Below, one piece after another: positions 56,074 through 64,000 of a stretch of DNA of 64,000 nt; the first letter of the stretch is position 1; each line of letters opens with the position of its first letter. Source of the DNA: Nocardia shimofusensis NBRC 100134 (GTDB lineage Bacteria > Actinomycetota > Actinomycetes > Mycobacteriales > Mycobacteriaceae); the NCBI RefSeq assembly GCF_001613125.1, contig NZ_BDBT01000006.1, positions 1 through 64,000 of the forward strand, written 5' to 3'. Position numbers and translations under genes: made by a program. The notes under the pieces were generated by a model. It did not search any database, had not been told where the DNA came from, and was given only the letters and a program-made list of their open reading frames with translations.

Positions 56074-59000
56074 GTGACCGACAGCAACTTCGACTTCCTG
56101 CGCACCGAGTGGCCGGACCTGTTCGCCGAAGCGATCCGGGCCGAGCGCAGCGCGGTGGGCGATCCGCGAGTCTCGTGCTTCTTCGCCCGCCGCACGCTCG
56201 AGCTGGCGGTCGAATGGTTGTTCCGGGCCGACAGCGCCCTGCGCATGCCCTACCGCGACGATCTGAGCGCCAAGCTCAAGGAGCCGACGCTGGCGCAGGT
56301 GGCGGGGCAGGTGATCGTCACGAAGATGGATGTGGTGCGGCGGCGGGGCAATGTCGCCGTCCACCGCAAGGGCGAGGTGCCGGCGCAGGATGCGGTGGGT
56401 GCGGTCGGTGAGCTGTTCCATGTGCTGTATTGGCTGGGCCGCACCTATGCGCGCTCCGAGGAGGGTAAGCCGTTCGACGGGCAGCGGTTCGACACCTCGC
56501 TGATCCCGCGCCCGCTGCCTGCCGAGGTGCGCAAGAAGAAGCAGGCCGAGGTCGCCGAGATGGCGAAGGAGTTCGCCGCGCAGCAGGCCGAGCTGGCCAA
56601 CGAGCGGCGGCGAAGCAAGGAACTCGACGACGAGGTCAAGCGGCTGCGGGCCGAGGTCAAGGCGGCGAAGGCGGCCAATGCCACGGTGCCGGACCGGCAC
56701 GATTACGCCGAGGCCCAGACGCGGACGCAGCTGATCGACCTGTTGTTGCAGGAGTCGGGATGGGCGCTGGACGGGGACGACGACCGCGAGTACCCGGTGA
56801 CCGGGATGCCGACGGACAGCGGCAAGGGCCGGGTCGACTACGTGCTGTGGGACGACAACGGCAAACCGCTGGCCGTGGTGGAGGCCAAGCGCACGTCCAA
56901 GAGCGTGGAGTCGGGCAAGTATCAGGCGTCGCTGTACGCCGACGCGCTGGAGCGCCAGCACGGGCAGCGGCCGGTCATCTTCTACACCAACGGCTACGAG
57001 ACCCAGATCTGGGACGACACCTTCTACCCGCCCCGCCCCGTCCAGGGTTTCTACACCAAAGAGCAACTGCGCCTGCTCGTTCGGCGGCGCGCGAATCGGC
57101 GGTCCCTGGCGACCGAGCCGATCAACGATGCCATCGCGAGCCGGCACTACCAGAAGCGTGCGATCGAGCGCATCGGGGAGGCGTTCGAGAAGGACAGACA
57201 GCGCCAAGCCCTGCTGGTGATGGCGACGGGCACGGGCAAGACGCGCACGGTGATCGCGCTGGTGGATCAGCTGATCCGGGCCGGTTGGGTGAAGCGGGTG
57301 TTGTTCCTGGCCGACCGGCAGGCGTTGGTGGCGCAGGCGACGAATGCGTTCAAGACGCATCTGCCGAGCGTGCCGACTGTGAACCTGTTGAACGAGAAGG
57401 ACAGCAACGCACGGGTTTACGTGTCGACGTATCCGACGATGCTCAATCTCATCAATCAGGTCGACGACACCAAGCAGCGGCCGTTCGGGCCGGGGTACTT
57501 CGATCTCGTGGTCATCGACGAGGCGCATCGGTCGGTGTATCAGAAGTACGGGGTGATCTTCGAGCACTTCGATTCGCTGCTCGTGGGGTTGACCGCGACG
57601 CCGAAGAACGAGATCGACCGCAACACCTACCGGCTGTTCCACCTCGAGGAGGGCGTGCCGACCGACGTCTACGACCTGGAACAGGCGGTGCAGGAGGGTT
57701 ATCTGGTCCCAGCGCTGGCGAAAGAGGTGCCGCTGAAGTTCCTGCGCACCGGTATCCGCTACGCCGAGCTGTCGGAGGCGGAGAAGGAGTACTGGGAAGA
57801 GCTGGAATGGCGTGACGACGAGGACATTCCCGAATCGGTCGACGCGCACGCGCTCAACCAGTTCCTGTTCAACCACGACACCATCGACCAGATGCTGCTC
57901 GTGCTGATGGAGCAGGGGGACCGGGTCGCCGATGGGGAACGGATCGGCAAGACGATCATCTTCGCGCGCAACAACCGGCATGCCGAGCTGATCGTGCAGC
58001 GGTTCCGGGTGCTGTATCCCGACTACCCGGGCGACTTCATAGAGATGATCACCCATGCGCAGGGCAGCTACGCGCAGATCCTCATCGGCAAGTTCGAGAA
58101 CCCGGAGAAGGCGCCGCATATCGCTGTCTCGGTGGACATGCTCGACACCGGCATCGACGTGCCCGCGGTGGCGAATCTGGTGTTCGCGAAAGCGGTGCGC
58201 ACCAGCACCAAGTACTGGCAGATGATCGGGCGCGGCACCCGGCTGTGCCCGGATCTGTACGCGCCGAACCAGGACAAGGAACGGTTCCTGGTGTTCGACC
58301 TGTGTCAGAACGTCGAGTACTTCAACCAGGATCTGCCGACCGCCGAAGGGCGCACGCAGACGTCGATGAGCGAGAAGGTGTTCGCGGCCCGTGCGGACCT
58401 GGTGCGCGATATCGACCAGGTGCACGCGCCGGGGAGCAGGCCCGCCGAGATCCCGGAGGGCGAACCGGCGAGCCTGCCGGACGTGCGGTGGCAGCTCGCC
58501 GAACGGCTGCGGGTGGAAGTCGCGAACATGAACCAGCAGAACGTCGAGGTGCGCAAGGAACTGCGCTACGTCGAGAAGTTCTCCGAGCCGGGCAGCTGGG
58601 ACGTCGTCACACCGGAGATCCGGGTCGAAGTCGGCAATCTGGCCGGGTTGCCCACCCAGTTCGCCGCCGACGATACCGGCCCGGCGGCCAAGCGGTTCGA
58701 CCTGCTCGCCTATCGGCTGCAGTTGGCGCATCTCGCGGGTGACCCGGCCTACGACGGGCTGCGGGAGAAGGTCCAGGAGGTTGCGAGCTCGCTGCTGGAT
58801 CCGAGTTTGAACAGCATCACCGCCATCCGGCAGCGGCACGCGTTCCTCGAGGACGTGGCCGGTGACGCGTGGTGGGAAGACGTGACGATTCCCATGCTGG
58901 AAACGCTGCGTCGGCGACTGAGGGGACTGGTCGGATACATTCCGCCCAAGGATGCGCAGAATCCGCTGTATACCGATTTCCGGGACGAGCTGGGCGAGGT

Positions 59001-59532
59001 GATCGACGTCGAGATGGCGGTGCTGCCCGGTGGCGGCAAGGGCATGGCGCGCTTCGAGTCGAAGGTCCGCACCTATCTGCGCAGCCACGAGAACGAGCTG
59101 GCGGTGCAGAAGCTGTTGCGCAACAAGCAGATCACTTCGGCCGATCTCGGTGAATTGCAGCGGGTTTTCCTCGACAACGGTTTCGGGACCGCCGAGGACG
59201 TCGAGCACGCGGCCGAGAAGCACGGCGGGCTCGGCTTGTTCCTGCGCTCGCTCAGCGGGCTCGACGCCACCGCCGCCACGGCCGCGTTCGACGAGTTCCA
59301 TGCCGGTCGCACCCTCACCGCGAATCAGCTGCACTTCCTGAAGCTGCTCATCGACTACATCACCAAGAACGGGGTGATCGAGGTTGGCGCGCTCTACGAG
59401 CCGCCGTTCAAGTCGGTGGCGCCGGCGGGGCCGGAGGACATCTTTTCCGAGGATGAGGTGGATCGGATCGTGGCGGTGGTCGAGAACATCCGCGCCACGG
59501 CACTACCCGGGCAGGCGGCGGCGAGCGGTTAG
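56074..59532 (+). CDS. hsdR: Type I restriction endonuclease subunit R (orphan)
   Basis: 1152 residues from GTG 56074, preceded by GGGGAGGA. The N-terminal domain (about 1-140) resembles DUF4145, followed by a coiled segment. The nuclease core is GRVDYVLWDDNGKPLAVVEA followed by KRTS (PD-(D/E)XK type). The motor has Walker A LLVMATGTGKTRTVIALVDQ, DEAH box VVIDEAHRSVYQK and SAT-like LVGLTATPKNEID. A helicase C-terminal domain (VSVDMLDTGIDVPAVANLVF) and an EcoEI_R-C-type tail complete it. Length is normal and no break is visible. Without hsdM and intact hsdS it cannot form a working type I system from this locus. It may be silent or serve another partner. Confidence 0.92.
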   Translation: MTDSNFDFLRTEWPDLFAEAIRAERSAVGDPRVSCFFARRTLELAVEWLFRADSALRMPYRDDLSAKLKEPTLAQVAGQVIVTKMDVVRRRGNVAVHRKGEVPAQDAVGAVGELFHVLYWLGRTYARSEEGKPFDGQRFDTSLIPRPLPAEVRKKKQAEVAEMAKEFAAQQAELANERRRSKELDDEVKRLRAEVKAAKAANATVPDRHDYAEAQTRTQLIDLLLQESGWALDGDDDREYPVTGMPTDSGKGRVDYVLWDDNGKPLAVVEAKRTSKSVESGKYQASLYADALERQHGQRPVIFYTNGYETQIWDDTFYPPRPVQGFYTKEQLRLLVRRRANRRSLATEPINDAIASRHYQKRAIERIGEAFEKDRQRQALLVMATGTGKTRTVIALVDQLIRAGWVKRVLFLADRQALVAQATNAFKTHLPSVPTVNLLNEKDSNARVYVSTYPTMLNLINQVDDTKQRPFGPGYFDLVVIDEAHRSVYQKYGVIFEHFDSLLVGLTATPKNEIDRNTYRLFHLEEGVPTDVYDLEQAVQEGYLVPALAKEVPLKFLRTGIRYAELSEAEKEYWEELEWRDDEDIPESVDAHALNQFLFNHDTIDQMLLVLMEQGDRVADGERIGKTIIFARNNRHAELIVQRFRVLYPDYPGDFIEMITHAQGSYAQILIGKFENPEKAPHIAVSVDMLDTGIDVPAVANLVFAKAVRTSTKYWQMIGRGTRLCPDLYAPNQDKERFLVFDLCQNVEYFNQDLPTAEGRTQTSMSEKVFAARADLVRDIDQVHAPGSRPAEIPEGEPASLPDVRWQLAERLRVEVANMNQQNVEVRKELRYVEKFSEPGSWDVVTPEIRVEVGNLAGLPTQFAADDTGPAAKRFDLLAYRLQLAHLAGDPAYDGLREKVQEVASSLLDPSLNSITAIRQRHAFLEDVAGDAWWEDVTIPMLETLRRRLRGLVGYIPPKDAQNPLYTDFRDELGEVIDVEMAVLPGGGKGMARFESKVRTYLRSHENELAVQKLLRNKQITSADLGELQRVFLDNGFGTAEDVEHAAEKHGGLGLFLRSLSGLDATAATAAFDEFHAGRTLTANQLHFLKLLIDYITKNGVIEVGALYEPPFKSVAPAGPEDIFSEDEVDRIVAVVENIRATALPGQAAASG

Positions 59533-59593
59533 CGCACGCAGATTTCGACCGGCCCGGCAGGCGCTGTTCTATTCGGCGGACCCGGCAATCAGG

Positions 59594-60220
59594 TCATTCG
59601 CCCAGTCGCCGGGTGCCGACGAAGGCAGCGAGTTCACGCGGGTCCCGGTGAACGTCGTACTCGCGCAGAAGTTCGATGTACCGACACTTGTCCAGGTGCC
59701 AGTCATACAGTTCTGGCACGTCCGTGTTCTGAGCCGCCAAGAAGACCAGGTCGGCGAGTAGGCGGGTGGTTCTGCCGTTTCCGTCGGTGAACGGGTGGAT
59801 TCGGACAGTCTCGGCATGCGCCGCGATGCCGAGTTCGCGCCCTGTCCAATCAGCGGTGTGCTGCCAGCGGTAGAGGATGGTATCCAGCGAACCCCGCAGC
59901 TCGACTGCGATCTGCTCTGGAGCGACTCCGATGTTCAGCTCTCGATGTCGGTAAGTGCCGGCCCAAGTCCAGACATCACCATAGAGCCGACGGTGTAGAT
60001 CGCGAAGAAAATAGTCGGTCAGCAGTTCTTCGACCACGAGATTTCCGCCGATGACCTCGACGAAGCGCTCCTCGGCTACCTCGTCCTGAATCGCCTGCTC
60101 CAGGTCGTATACGGCTGCTTTGACAAGCTGGTTGCCTAGCGCCTCACGAACAGTAGGAAGCAGCGAAGCGGCGTCGTCTTCGGGCACAGGCGTCTCGCCA
60201 TAGCCGGGAGCGAAGGTCAT
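59594..60220 (-). CDS. Fic-domain protein of small TA-like type
   Basis: 208 residues from ATG 60220. The active site IHPFTDGNGRTTRLLADLVF holds HPFTDGNGRTTR, with catalytic His142. ELLTDYFLRDLHRRLYGDVW followed by TWAGTYRHRELNIGV is the family N-terminal region, as in Rv3641c and mobile mystery protein B. It lacks an N-terminal inhibitory helix of the S-x-x-x-E-[GN] kind, so an outside antitoxin is expected. A 56-residue gene directly upstream overlaps it by 1 base (TGATG). It is convergent with hsdR and divergent from helY. Confidence 0.9.
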   Translation of the reverse strand: MTFAPGYGETPVPEDDAASLLPTVREALGNQLVKAAVYDLEQAIQDEVAEERFVEVIGGNLVVEELLTDYFLRDLHRRLYGDVWTWAGTYRHRELNIGVAPEQIAVELRGSLDTILYRWQHTADWTGRELGIAAHAETVRIHPFTDGNGRTTRLLADLVFLAAQNTDVPELYDWHLDKCRYIELLREYDVHRDPRELAAFVGTRRLGE

Positions 60221-60390
60221 CAAGCCGTCCGGCGGCGGTCTGCCAAGAACCGCTTCACTGCGTCTGAACGCACGTAACCGGTAGGTAGGCTCCGCCGCTC
60301 GAGGTGCGCCGATGCCTTGGTCGACCGCACAACCGACCGCTTGATCGCATCCCTGTCCACTGGCTTTCCGGAAACCGCATGCCGTTTCAT
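60220..60390 (-). CDS. Small antitoxin-like gene coupled to fic
   Basis: 56 residues from ATG 60390, with GGGG 8 bases upstream. It reads MKRHAVSGKPVDRDAIKRSV, then VRSTKASAHLERRSLPTGYV and RSDAVKRFLADRRRTA, ending at the TGA that overlaps the fic ATG. It is basic and may bind DNA. SAHLER resembles the antitoxin inhibitory motif S-x-x-x-E-[GN], with Arg in place of Gly/Asn. M. tuberculosis has a similar pair, as I recall: a small gene (Rv3642c) before fic (Rv3641c). The role is inferred from position and size. Confidence 0.65.
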   Translation of the reverse strand: MKRHAVSGKPVDRDAIKRSVVRSTKASAHLERRSLPTGYVRSDAVKRFLADRRRTA

Positions 60391-60637
60391 CAATCACACC
60401 CCGCTCTCCCGATCTTCATGCACAGCCATCCTATCGCGGCTACCACCTGGGGCGAAGCTCGCATCGCCTGTCGATGAAGCCGGTGTGCGCGCTACCAAGG
60501 GGCGCTGCACACAGCCAGGTAAGGGGACATGCTTTCGGGGAGGGTGCGGAACGGCCACAGCTATCCGGCCCGCACACGGGGGCATCGCCGCGAAATCCGG
60601 GCGACCGGTGTCGGCGTCCTCCGATACCCTCGGACTG

Positions 60638-63340
60638 GTGAAAAACCTGGGGTCGCGAACGAGCGAGCTGGACGAATTCTCCGCCGCGCTGAGCTTCACC
60701 CTCGATCCCTTCCAGCGTGAGGCCTGCGCGGCTCTCGAGGACGGGCACGGGGTGCTGGTCTGCGCGCCGACCGGCGCGGGCAAGACCGTGGTCGGCGAGT
60801 TCGCGGTGCATCTGGCCTTGGCCGCGGGCGGCAAGTGCTTCTACACCACGCCGATCAAAGCGCTGTCCAATCAGAAGTTCGCCGACCTCACCGCCCGCTA
60901 CGGCCGCGAGCGCGTCGGCCTGCTCACCGGCGACCAGTCGATCAATCCGGACGCGCCGGTGGTGGTGATGACCACCGAGGTGCTGCGCAACATGCTCTAC
61001 GCCTCCTCCGATTCGCTGCGCGGGCTGTCGTATGTGGTCATGGACGAGGTGCACTTTTTGGCCGACAGGTTCCGTGGCGCGGTGTGGGAAGAGGTCATCC
61101 TGCACCTGTCCGAGGACGTGCGGTTGGTCAGTCTCTCGGCCACGGTCAGCAATGCCGAGGAGTTCGGCGCCTGGATGGGGACGGTGCGCGGCGACACCAC
61201 CGTGGTGGTGGACGAGACCAGGCCGGTGCCGCTGTGGCAGCACGTCATGGTCGGGCGGCGCATGTTCGATCTGTTCGACACCGACTCGAGTGCGCAGAAG
61301 GTGATCGTCGACGAGGAACTGGTCCGCTACATCAAGCATCGCGAGGTCGCGGACCGGGCGGAGAGCTGGGGCGGCGGGCCGCGCGGCCGCGGCGGCCCCC
61401 GGCGCAACTTCCGCCCGCTGCCGCGCCCCGAGGTGCTGGCCAAGCTGGACGAGGAAGGGCTGCTGCCCGCGATCACCTTCATCTTCAGCCGCGCGGGCTG
61501 CGACGGCGCGCTGGCTCAGTGCCTGCGGTCGCGGCTGGATCTGAGCAGGCCCGCCGACGCCGACGAGATCGACGCGGTGATCGAGAAGCACACCGGCGAC
61601 CTGCCCAAGGGTGATCTCGAGGTGCTCGGTTACTGGGAGTGGCGCGAGGCGCTGCACCGCGGCCTGGCCGCCCACCACGCGGGCATGCTGCCCGCGTTCC
61701 GGCACACCGTCGAGGAACTGTTCGTGCGCGGCCTGGTCCGCGCCGTGTTCGCCACCGAGACCCTCGCCCTGGGCATCAACATGCCCGCCCGGACCGTGGT
61801 GCTCGAGCGGCTGGTGAAGTTCAACGGCGAATCGCACGCCGAACTGACCCCGGGTGAGTACACCCAGCTGACCGGCCGGGCCGGACGGCGCGGCATCGAC
61901 GTCGAGGGCCACGCGGTGGTGCTCTGGCAACCCGAGGTCGACACCAGCGCCGTGGCCGGTCTGGCGTCCACCCGCACCTATCCGCTGCGCAGTTCCTTCA
62001 AGCCCGGCTACAACATGTCGATCAATCTGATCGACCGGATGGGCGCGGCGGAGGCGCGGGCGCTGCTCGAGCGGTCCTTCGCGCAGTTCCAGGCCGACCG
62101 CTCGGTCGTCGGGCTGGTGCGCGGCATCGAACGCAACGAAGGACAGTTGCGGGGTCTGCGCGATCAGCTCGGCGGGGCCGAAGGCGGGTTCCTGGAGTAC
62201 ATCGCGCTGCGTGAGCGGATCAAGCAGCGCGAGCGCCAGTTGCTCCAGCAGAGCCGGGCCGACCGCCGGGGGCAGGCGGTGCAGGCGCTGACCTCGCTGC
62301 GTCGCGGCGATGTGGTGGCGATCCAGTCCGGCCGCCGGATGGGCCTGGCAGTGGTGTTGGAACCCGATGCCACGCCCAATGACCCACGTCCGCTGGTGCT
62401 CACCGAGGACAAGTGGGCGGGCAGGGTCTCGGTGCACGACTTCCCGGTGCCCGCCGAGACGCTCGGGCACATGCGGTTGCCGCGCCGGGTCGATCACCGC
62501 ACTGCCCGCACCCGCCGCGACCTCGCCTCGGCTTTGCGCAGCACCGGCATCAGCGCGCCGGGGCACGCGCGCAGAGGCAAGCGCTCCGAGGCCGCCGAGG
62601 ATCGTGAACTCGACACGCTGCGGCGCACCCTGCGGGCGCATCCGGCGCACAAGCGTCCGGATCGCGAACAGATGAGCCGCGTCGGCGAACGCTACAACCG
62701 GATCCTGCGCGAGACCGAGAGCATGCGCCAGAAGGTTGCCGCCACCACGAACTCGCTGGCGCGCACCTTCGACCGCATCCTCGGCCTGCTCGAGGAACGC
62801 GGGTTCGTGCACGAGGGCGAGGTCACCGCCGACGGGCGCAGGCTCGCGCGCATCTACGCCGAGAGCGATCTGGTGGTGGCCGAATGCCTGCGCCGTGGCG
62901 TGTGGCGCGGACTCGGTCCGGCCGAGCTGGCCGCGGTGGTGTCGATCCTGGTCTACGAATCCAGGCAGGAAGGCGGCTATCTCGGTCCGGCGGGTCCGAC
63001 GCAGCCGATCAAGCGGGCCGTCGGCGCGACCGTCGACATCTGGGGCGAGCTGCGCAGCGACGAGGCCAGGCACAAACTGCCGCCCACCAGGGAGCCGGAT
63101 CTCGGATTCATCACCGGCGTCCACCTCTGGGCACGCGGAGACGGATTGGCCGAGGCGTTGCTGGCGGGCGGCGACCAGGGCACGCCGCTGTCGGCGGGCG
63201 ATTTCGTCCGCTGGTGCAGGCAGGTGATCGACCTGCTCGACCAGATCCACAACACCGCCGACGACACCGAAGTGGCTTCCACGGCGGCCAAGGCGGTGCG
63301 CGCGATCAGGCGGGGTGTCGTGGCGGTGGACGCCGCGTAG
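60638..63340 (+). CDS. helY: DEAD/DEAH-box RNA helicase HelY (Ski2-like)
   Basis: 900 residues from GTG 60638, chosen by comparison with the start of mycobacterial HelY (906 residues); the frame is open further upstream with no coding sense. Walker A is VCAPTGAGKTVVGEFAVHLA, DEVH box YVVMDEVHFLADRFRGAVWE, SAT motif LSLSATVSNAEEFGAW, and helicase C motifs are ATETLALGINMPARTVVLER and LTGRAGRRGIDVEGHAVVLW. The C-terminal DSHCT domain (from LARTFDRILGLLEERGFVHE) matches Ski2-like enzymes that unwind structured RNA. In mycobacteria it directly follows tatC. Here 34 kb of accessory genes intervene. Confidence 0.95.
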   Translation: MKNLGSRTSELDEFSAALSFTLDPFQREACAALEDGHGVLVCAPTGAGKTVVGEFAVHLALAAGGKCFYTTPIKALSNQKFADLTARYGRERVGLLTGDQSINPDAPVVVMTTEVLRNMLYASSDSLRGLSYVVMDEVHFLADRFRGAVWEEVILHLSEDVRLVSLSATVSNAEEFGAWMGTVRGDTTVVVDETRPVPLWQHVMVGRRMFDLFDTDSSAQKVIVDEELVRYIKHREVADRAESWGGGPRGRGGPRRNFRPLPRPEVLAKLDEEGLLPAITFIFSRAGCDGALAQCLRSRLDLSRPADADEIDAVIEKHTGDLPKGDLEVLGYWEWREALHRGLAAHHAGMLPAFRHTVEELFVRGLVRAVFATETLALGINMPARTVVLERLVKFNGESHAELTPGEYTQLTGRAGRRGIDVEGHAVVLWQPEVDTSAVAGLASTRTYPLRSSFKPGYNMSINLIDRMGAAEARALLERSFAQFQADRSVVGLVRGIERNEGQLRGLRDQLGGAEGGFLEYIALRERIKQRERQLLQQSRADRRGQAVQALTSLRRGDVVAIQSGRRMGLAVVLEPDATPNDPRPLVLTEDKWAGRVSVHDFPVPAETLGHMRLPRRVDHRTARTRRDLASALRSTGISAPGHARRGKRSEAAEDRELDTLRRTLRAHPAHKRPDREQMSRVGERYNRILRETESMRQKVAATTNSLARTFDRILGLLEERGFVHEGEVTADGRRLARIYAESDLVVAECLRRGVWRGLGPAELAAVVSILVYESRQEGGYLGPAGPTQPIKRAVGATVDIWGELRSDEARHKLPPTREPDLGFITGVHLWARGDGLAEALLAGGDQGTPLSAGDFVRWCRQVIDLLDQIHNTADDTEVASTAAKAVRAIRRGVVAVDAA

Positions 63341-63458
63341 TGGATTCGTCTGTGATTTGATTTCTTTCGCGTACCGACTGTGGCGGAGCTGTCGTGCTGT
63401 ACGACCAGACGCTGTCGGGGGGCTACCGTATGAGTAACGATGCGAGTGGAGGCAACCA

Positions 63459-64000
63459 ATGAGCGGCCCGTTTGGACCGAACGAAGCGGGGGAGGGACGC
63501 AACGATCCCACCCAGGTGTGGGGTGGCCAGCAGCCGCCCGGCGCCGCGGGCCCGACCCAGCAGTGGGGTGGGCAGACGCCGCAGCCCGCCCAGCCGACCC
63601 CGCAGTGGGCCGACCCGAATCAAGCTCAGCAGCAATGGGGCCAGACGCCGGGGCAACCGCAGCAGCCGTGGGGCCAGACCGGCGGTCAGCCGCAGCAGCC
63701 GTGGGGCCAGACGCCCGGTCAGTCGCACCCGCAGCAGCAGTGGACCCCGCCCGGTCAGCCGCAGCAGCAGCCCTGGGGACCGACGCCCGGTCAGGCGCAG
63801 CCCCAGCAGCAGTGGACCCCGCCCGGTCAGCAGCCGCCGCGCTCCGGTGGCAAAACCGGCCTGATCATCGGCTTGGCCGTGGTCGGCGTGCTCGTTCTCG
63901 GCGGCATCGTCACGCTGGTGCTGTTGCTCACCGCCACCGACAAGCTGGACCAGAATGCCGTGCAGAACGGCGTCTCGTCGGTGCTGAAGGATTCCTACGG
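63459..64000 (+). CDS. Gln/Pro-rich membrane protein, DUF4333-like domain, 3' incomplete
   Basis: From ATG 63459, with GTGGAGG 7 bases upstream, the frame runs to the window end. The first 130 residues are Pro/Gln/Gly/Trp-rich tandem repeats around PGQPQQPWGQT. A membrane helix follows (TGLIIGLAVVGVLVLGGIV) and the outer part starts KLDQNAVQNGVSSVLKDSYG, typical of the DUF4333 domain. The position after helY matches the membrane protein Rv2091c. Function is unknown; the cell-envelope side is expected to be extracellular. Confidence 0.75.
   Translation, partial: MSGPFGPNEAGEGRNDPTQVWGGQQPPGAAGPTQQWGGQTPQPAQPTPQWADPNQAQQQWGQTPGQPQQPWGQTGGQPQQPWGQTPGQSHPQQQWTPPGQPQQQPWGPTPGQAQPQQQWTPPGQQPPRSGGKTGLIIGLAVVGVLVLGGIVTLVLLLTATDKLDQNAVQNGVSSVLKDSY
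63652..63830 (+). repeat. 33- to 36-bp degenerate in-frame repeats in the last gene
   Basis: About five imperfect units such as P-G-Q-P-Q-Q-P-W-G-Q-T are encoded. Variation between units makes them older than the near-perfect 15- and 24-bp repeats elsewhere in the window. Confidence 0.75.

Noticed and set aside
56056..59334. Long open frame on the minus strand opposite hsdR
   Set aside because: Same reason: a shadow of the hsdR codon pattern with no motif, start site or neighbour support.
63652..63830. Repeats resembling a CRISPR array
   Set aside because: The units are in-frame, degenerate and have no spacers. They encode the Pro/Gln repeats of a membrane protein.

Overview
The window comes from a high-GC mycolic-acid actinobacterium, most likely Nocardia or a close relative. 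The evidence is the Pup-proteasome locus in mycobacterial gene order, GTG/TTG starts, a mycobacterial-type IrtAB siderophore importer, IdeR/DtxR-type iron boxes and mycobactin-like lipid-tailoring genes. The backbone follows the Mycobacterium tuberculosis order hisE-hisG-RecB-like nuclease-trmI-lipoprotein-mpa-dop-pup-prcBA-pafABC-tatAC-helY. Differences are a few inserted genes and one large insertion.

Region by region. 1-1462: end of a Pro-rich membrane protein (probably a kinase tail) and a HAD phosphatase. 1606-5354: an unusual trio of Fe(II)/2-oxoglutarate oxygenase, SAM methyltransferase and full-length carnitine-type acyltransferase, possibly making a carnitine-like compound. 5491-11152: hisE, hisG, a RecB-like Fe-S nuclease, trmI, a lipoprotein and the proteasomal ATPase mpa. 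11294-16430: ArsC-like reductase, an autoinhibited Fic protein behind a strong palindromic operator, AIM24, a deazaflavin-type oxidoreductase, an AraC regulator and a DUF418 membrane protein. 16569-26289: dop-pup-prcB-prcA, a strong terminator, pafA, pafB-pafC-ketopantoate-reductase-like, tatA and tatC.

26290-60637 is about 34 kb inserted between tatC and helY. Its first part (26369-50958) is an iron-regulated siderophore locus: a secreted protein behind an iron box, an ABC-2 exporter, irtA-irtB, then three clustered iron boxes ahead of NRPS (ArCP-Cy-A-PCP-GNAT), NIS synthetase, Ntn-hydrolase acylase, free condensation domain, PLP decarboxylase and N-hydroxylase. Another iron box precedes ACP, acyl-CoA dehydrogenase, WS/DGAT-type acyltransferase and fatty acyl-AMP ligase. 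Together they predict a lipidated hybrid with a hydroxyphenyl-(methyl)oxazoline head like mycobactin and N-hydroxy-diamine/dicarboxylate hydroxamates like desferrioxamine, a combination I recall for the nocardichelins. Salicylate synthesis and activation genes are not here and must be shared from elsewhere. Several genes of the locus carry 15- or 24-bp in-frame tandem repeats, most of them at linkers.

50959-56059 is a lower-GC scrap zone: transposase, P450 and other remnants, a three-gene low-GC cassette with a WXG-like protein, and the tail of hsdS. It is followed by an intact hsdR without hsdM, and by a Fic gene coupled to a previously unlisted 56-residue antitoxin-like gene. The backbone resumes with helY and a DUF4333-type membrane protein cut by the window end.
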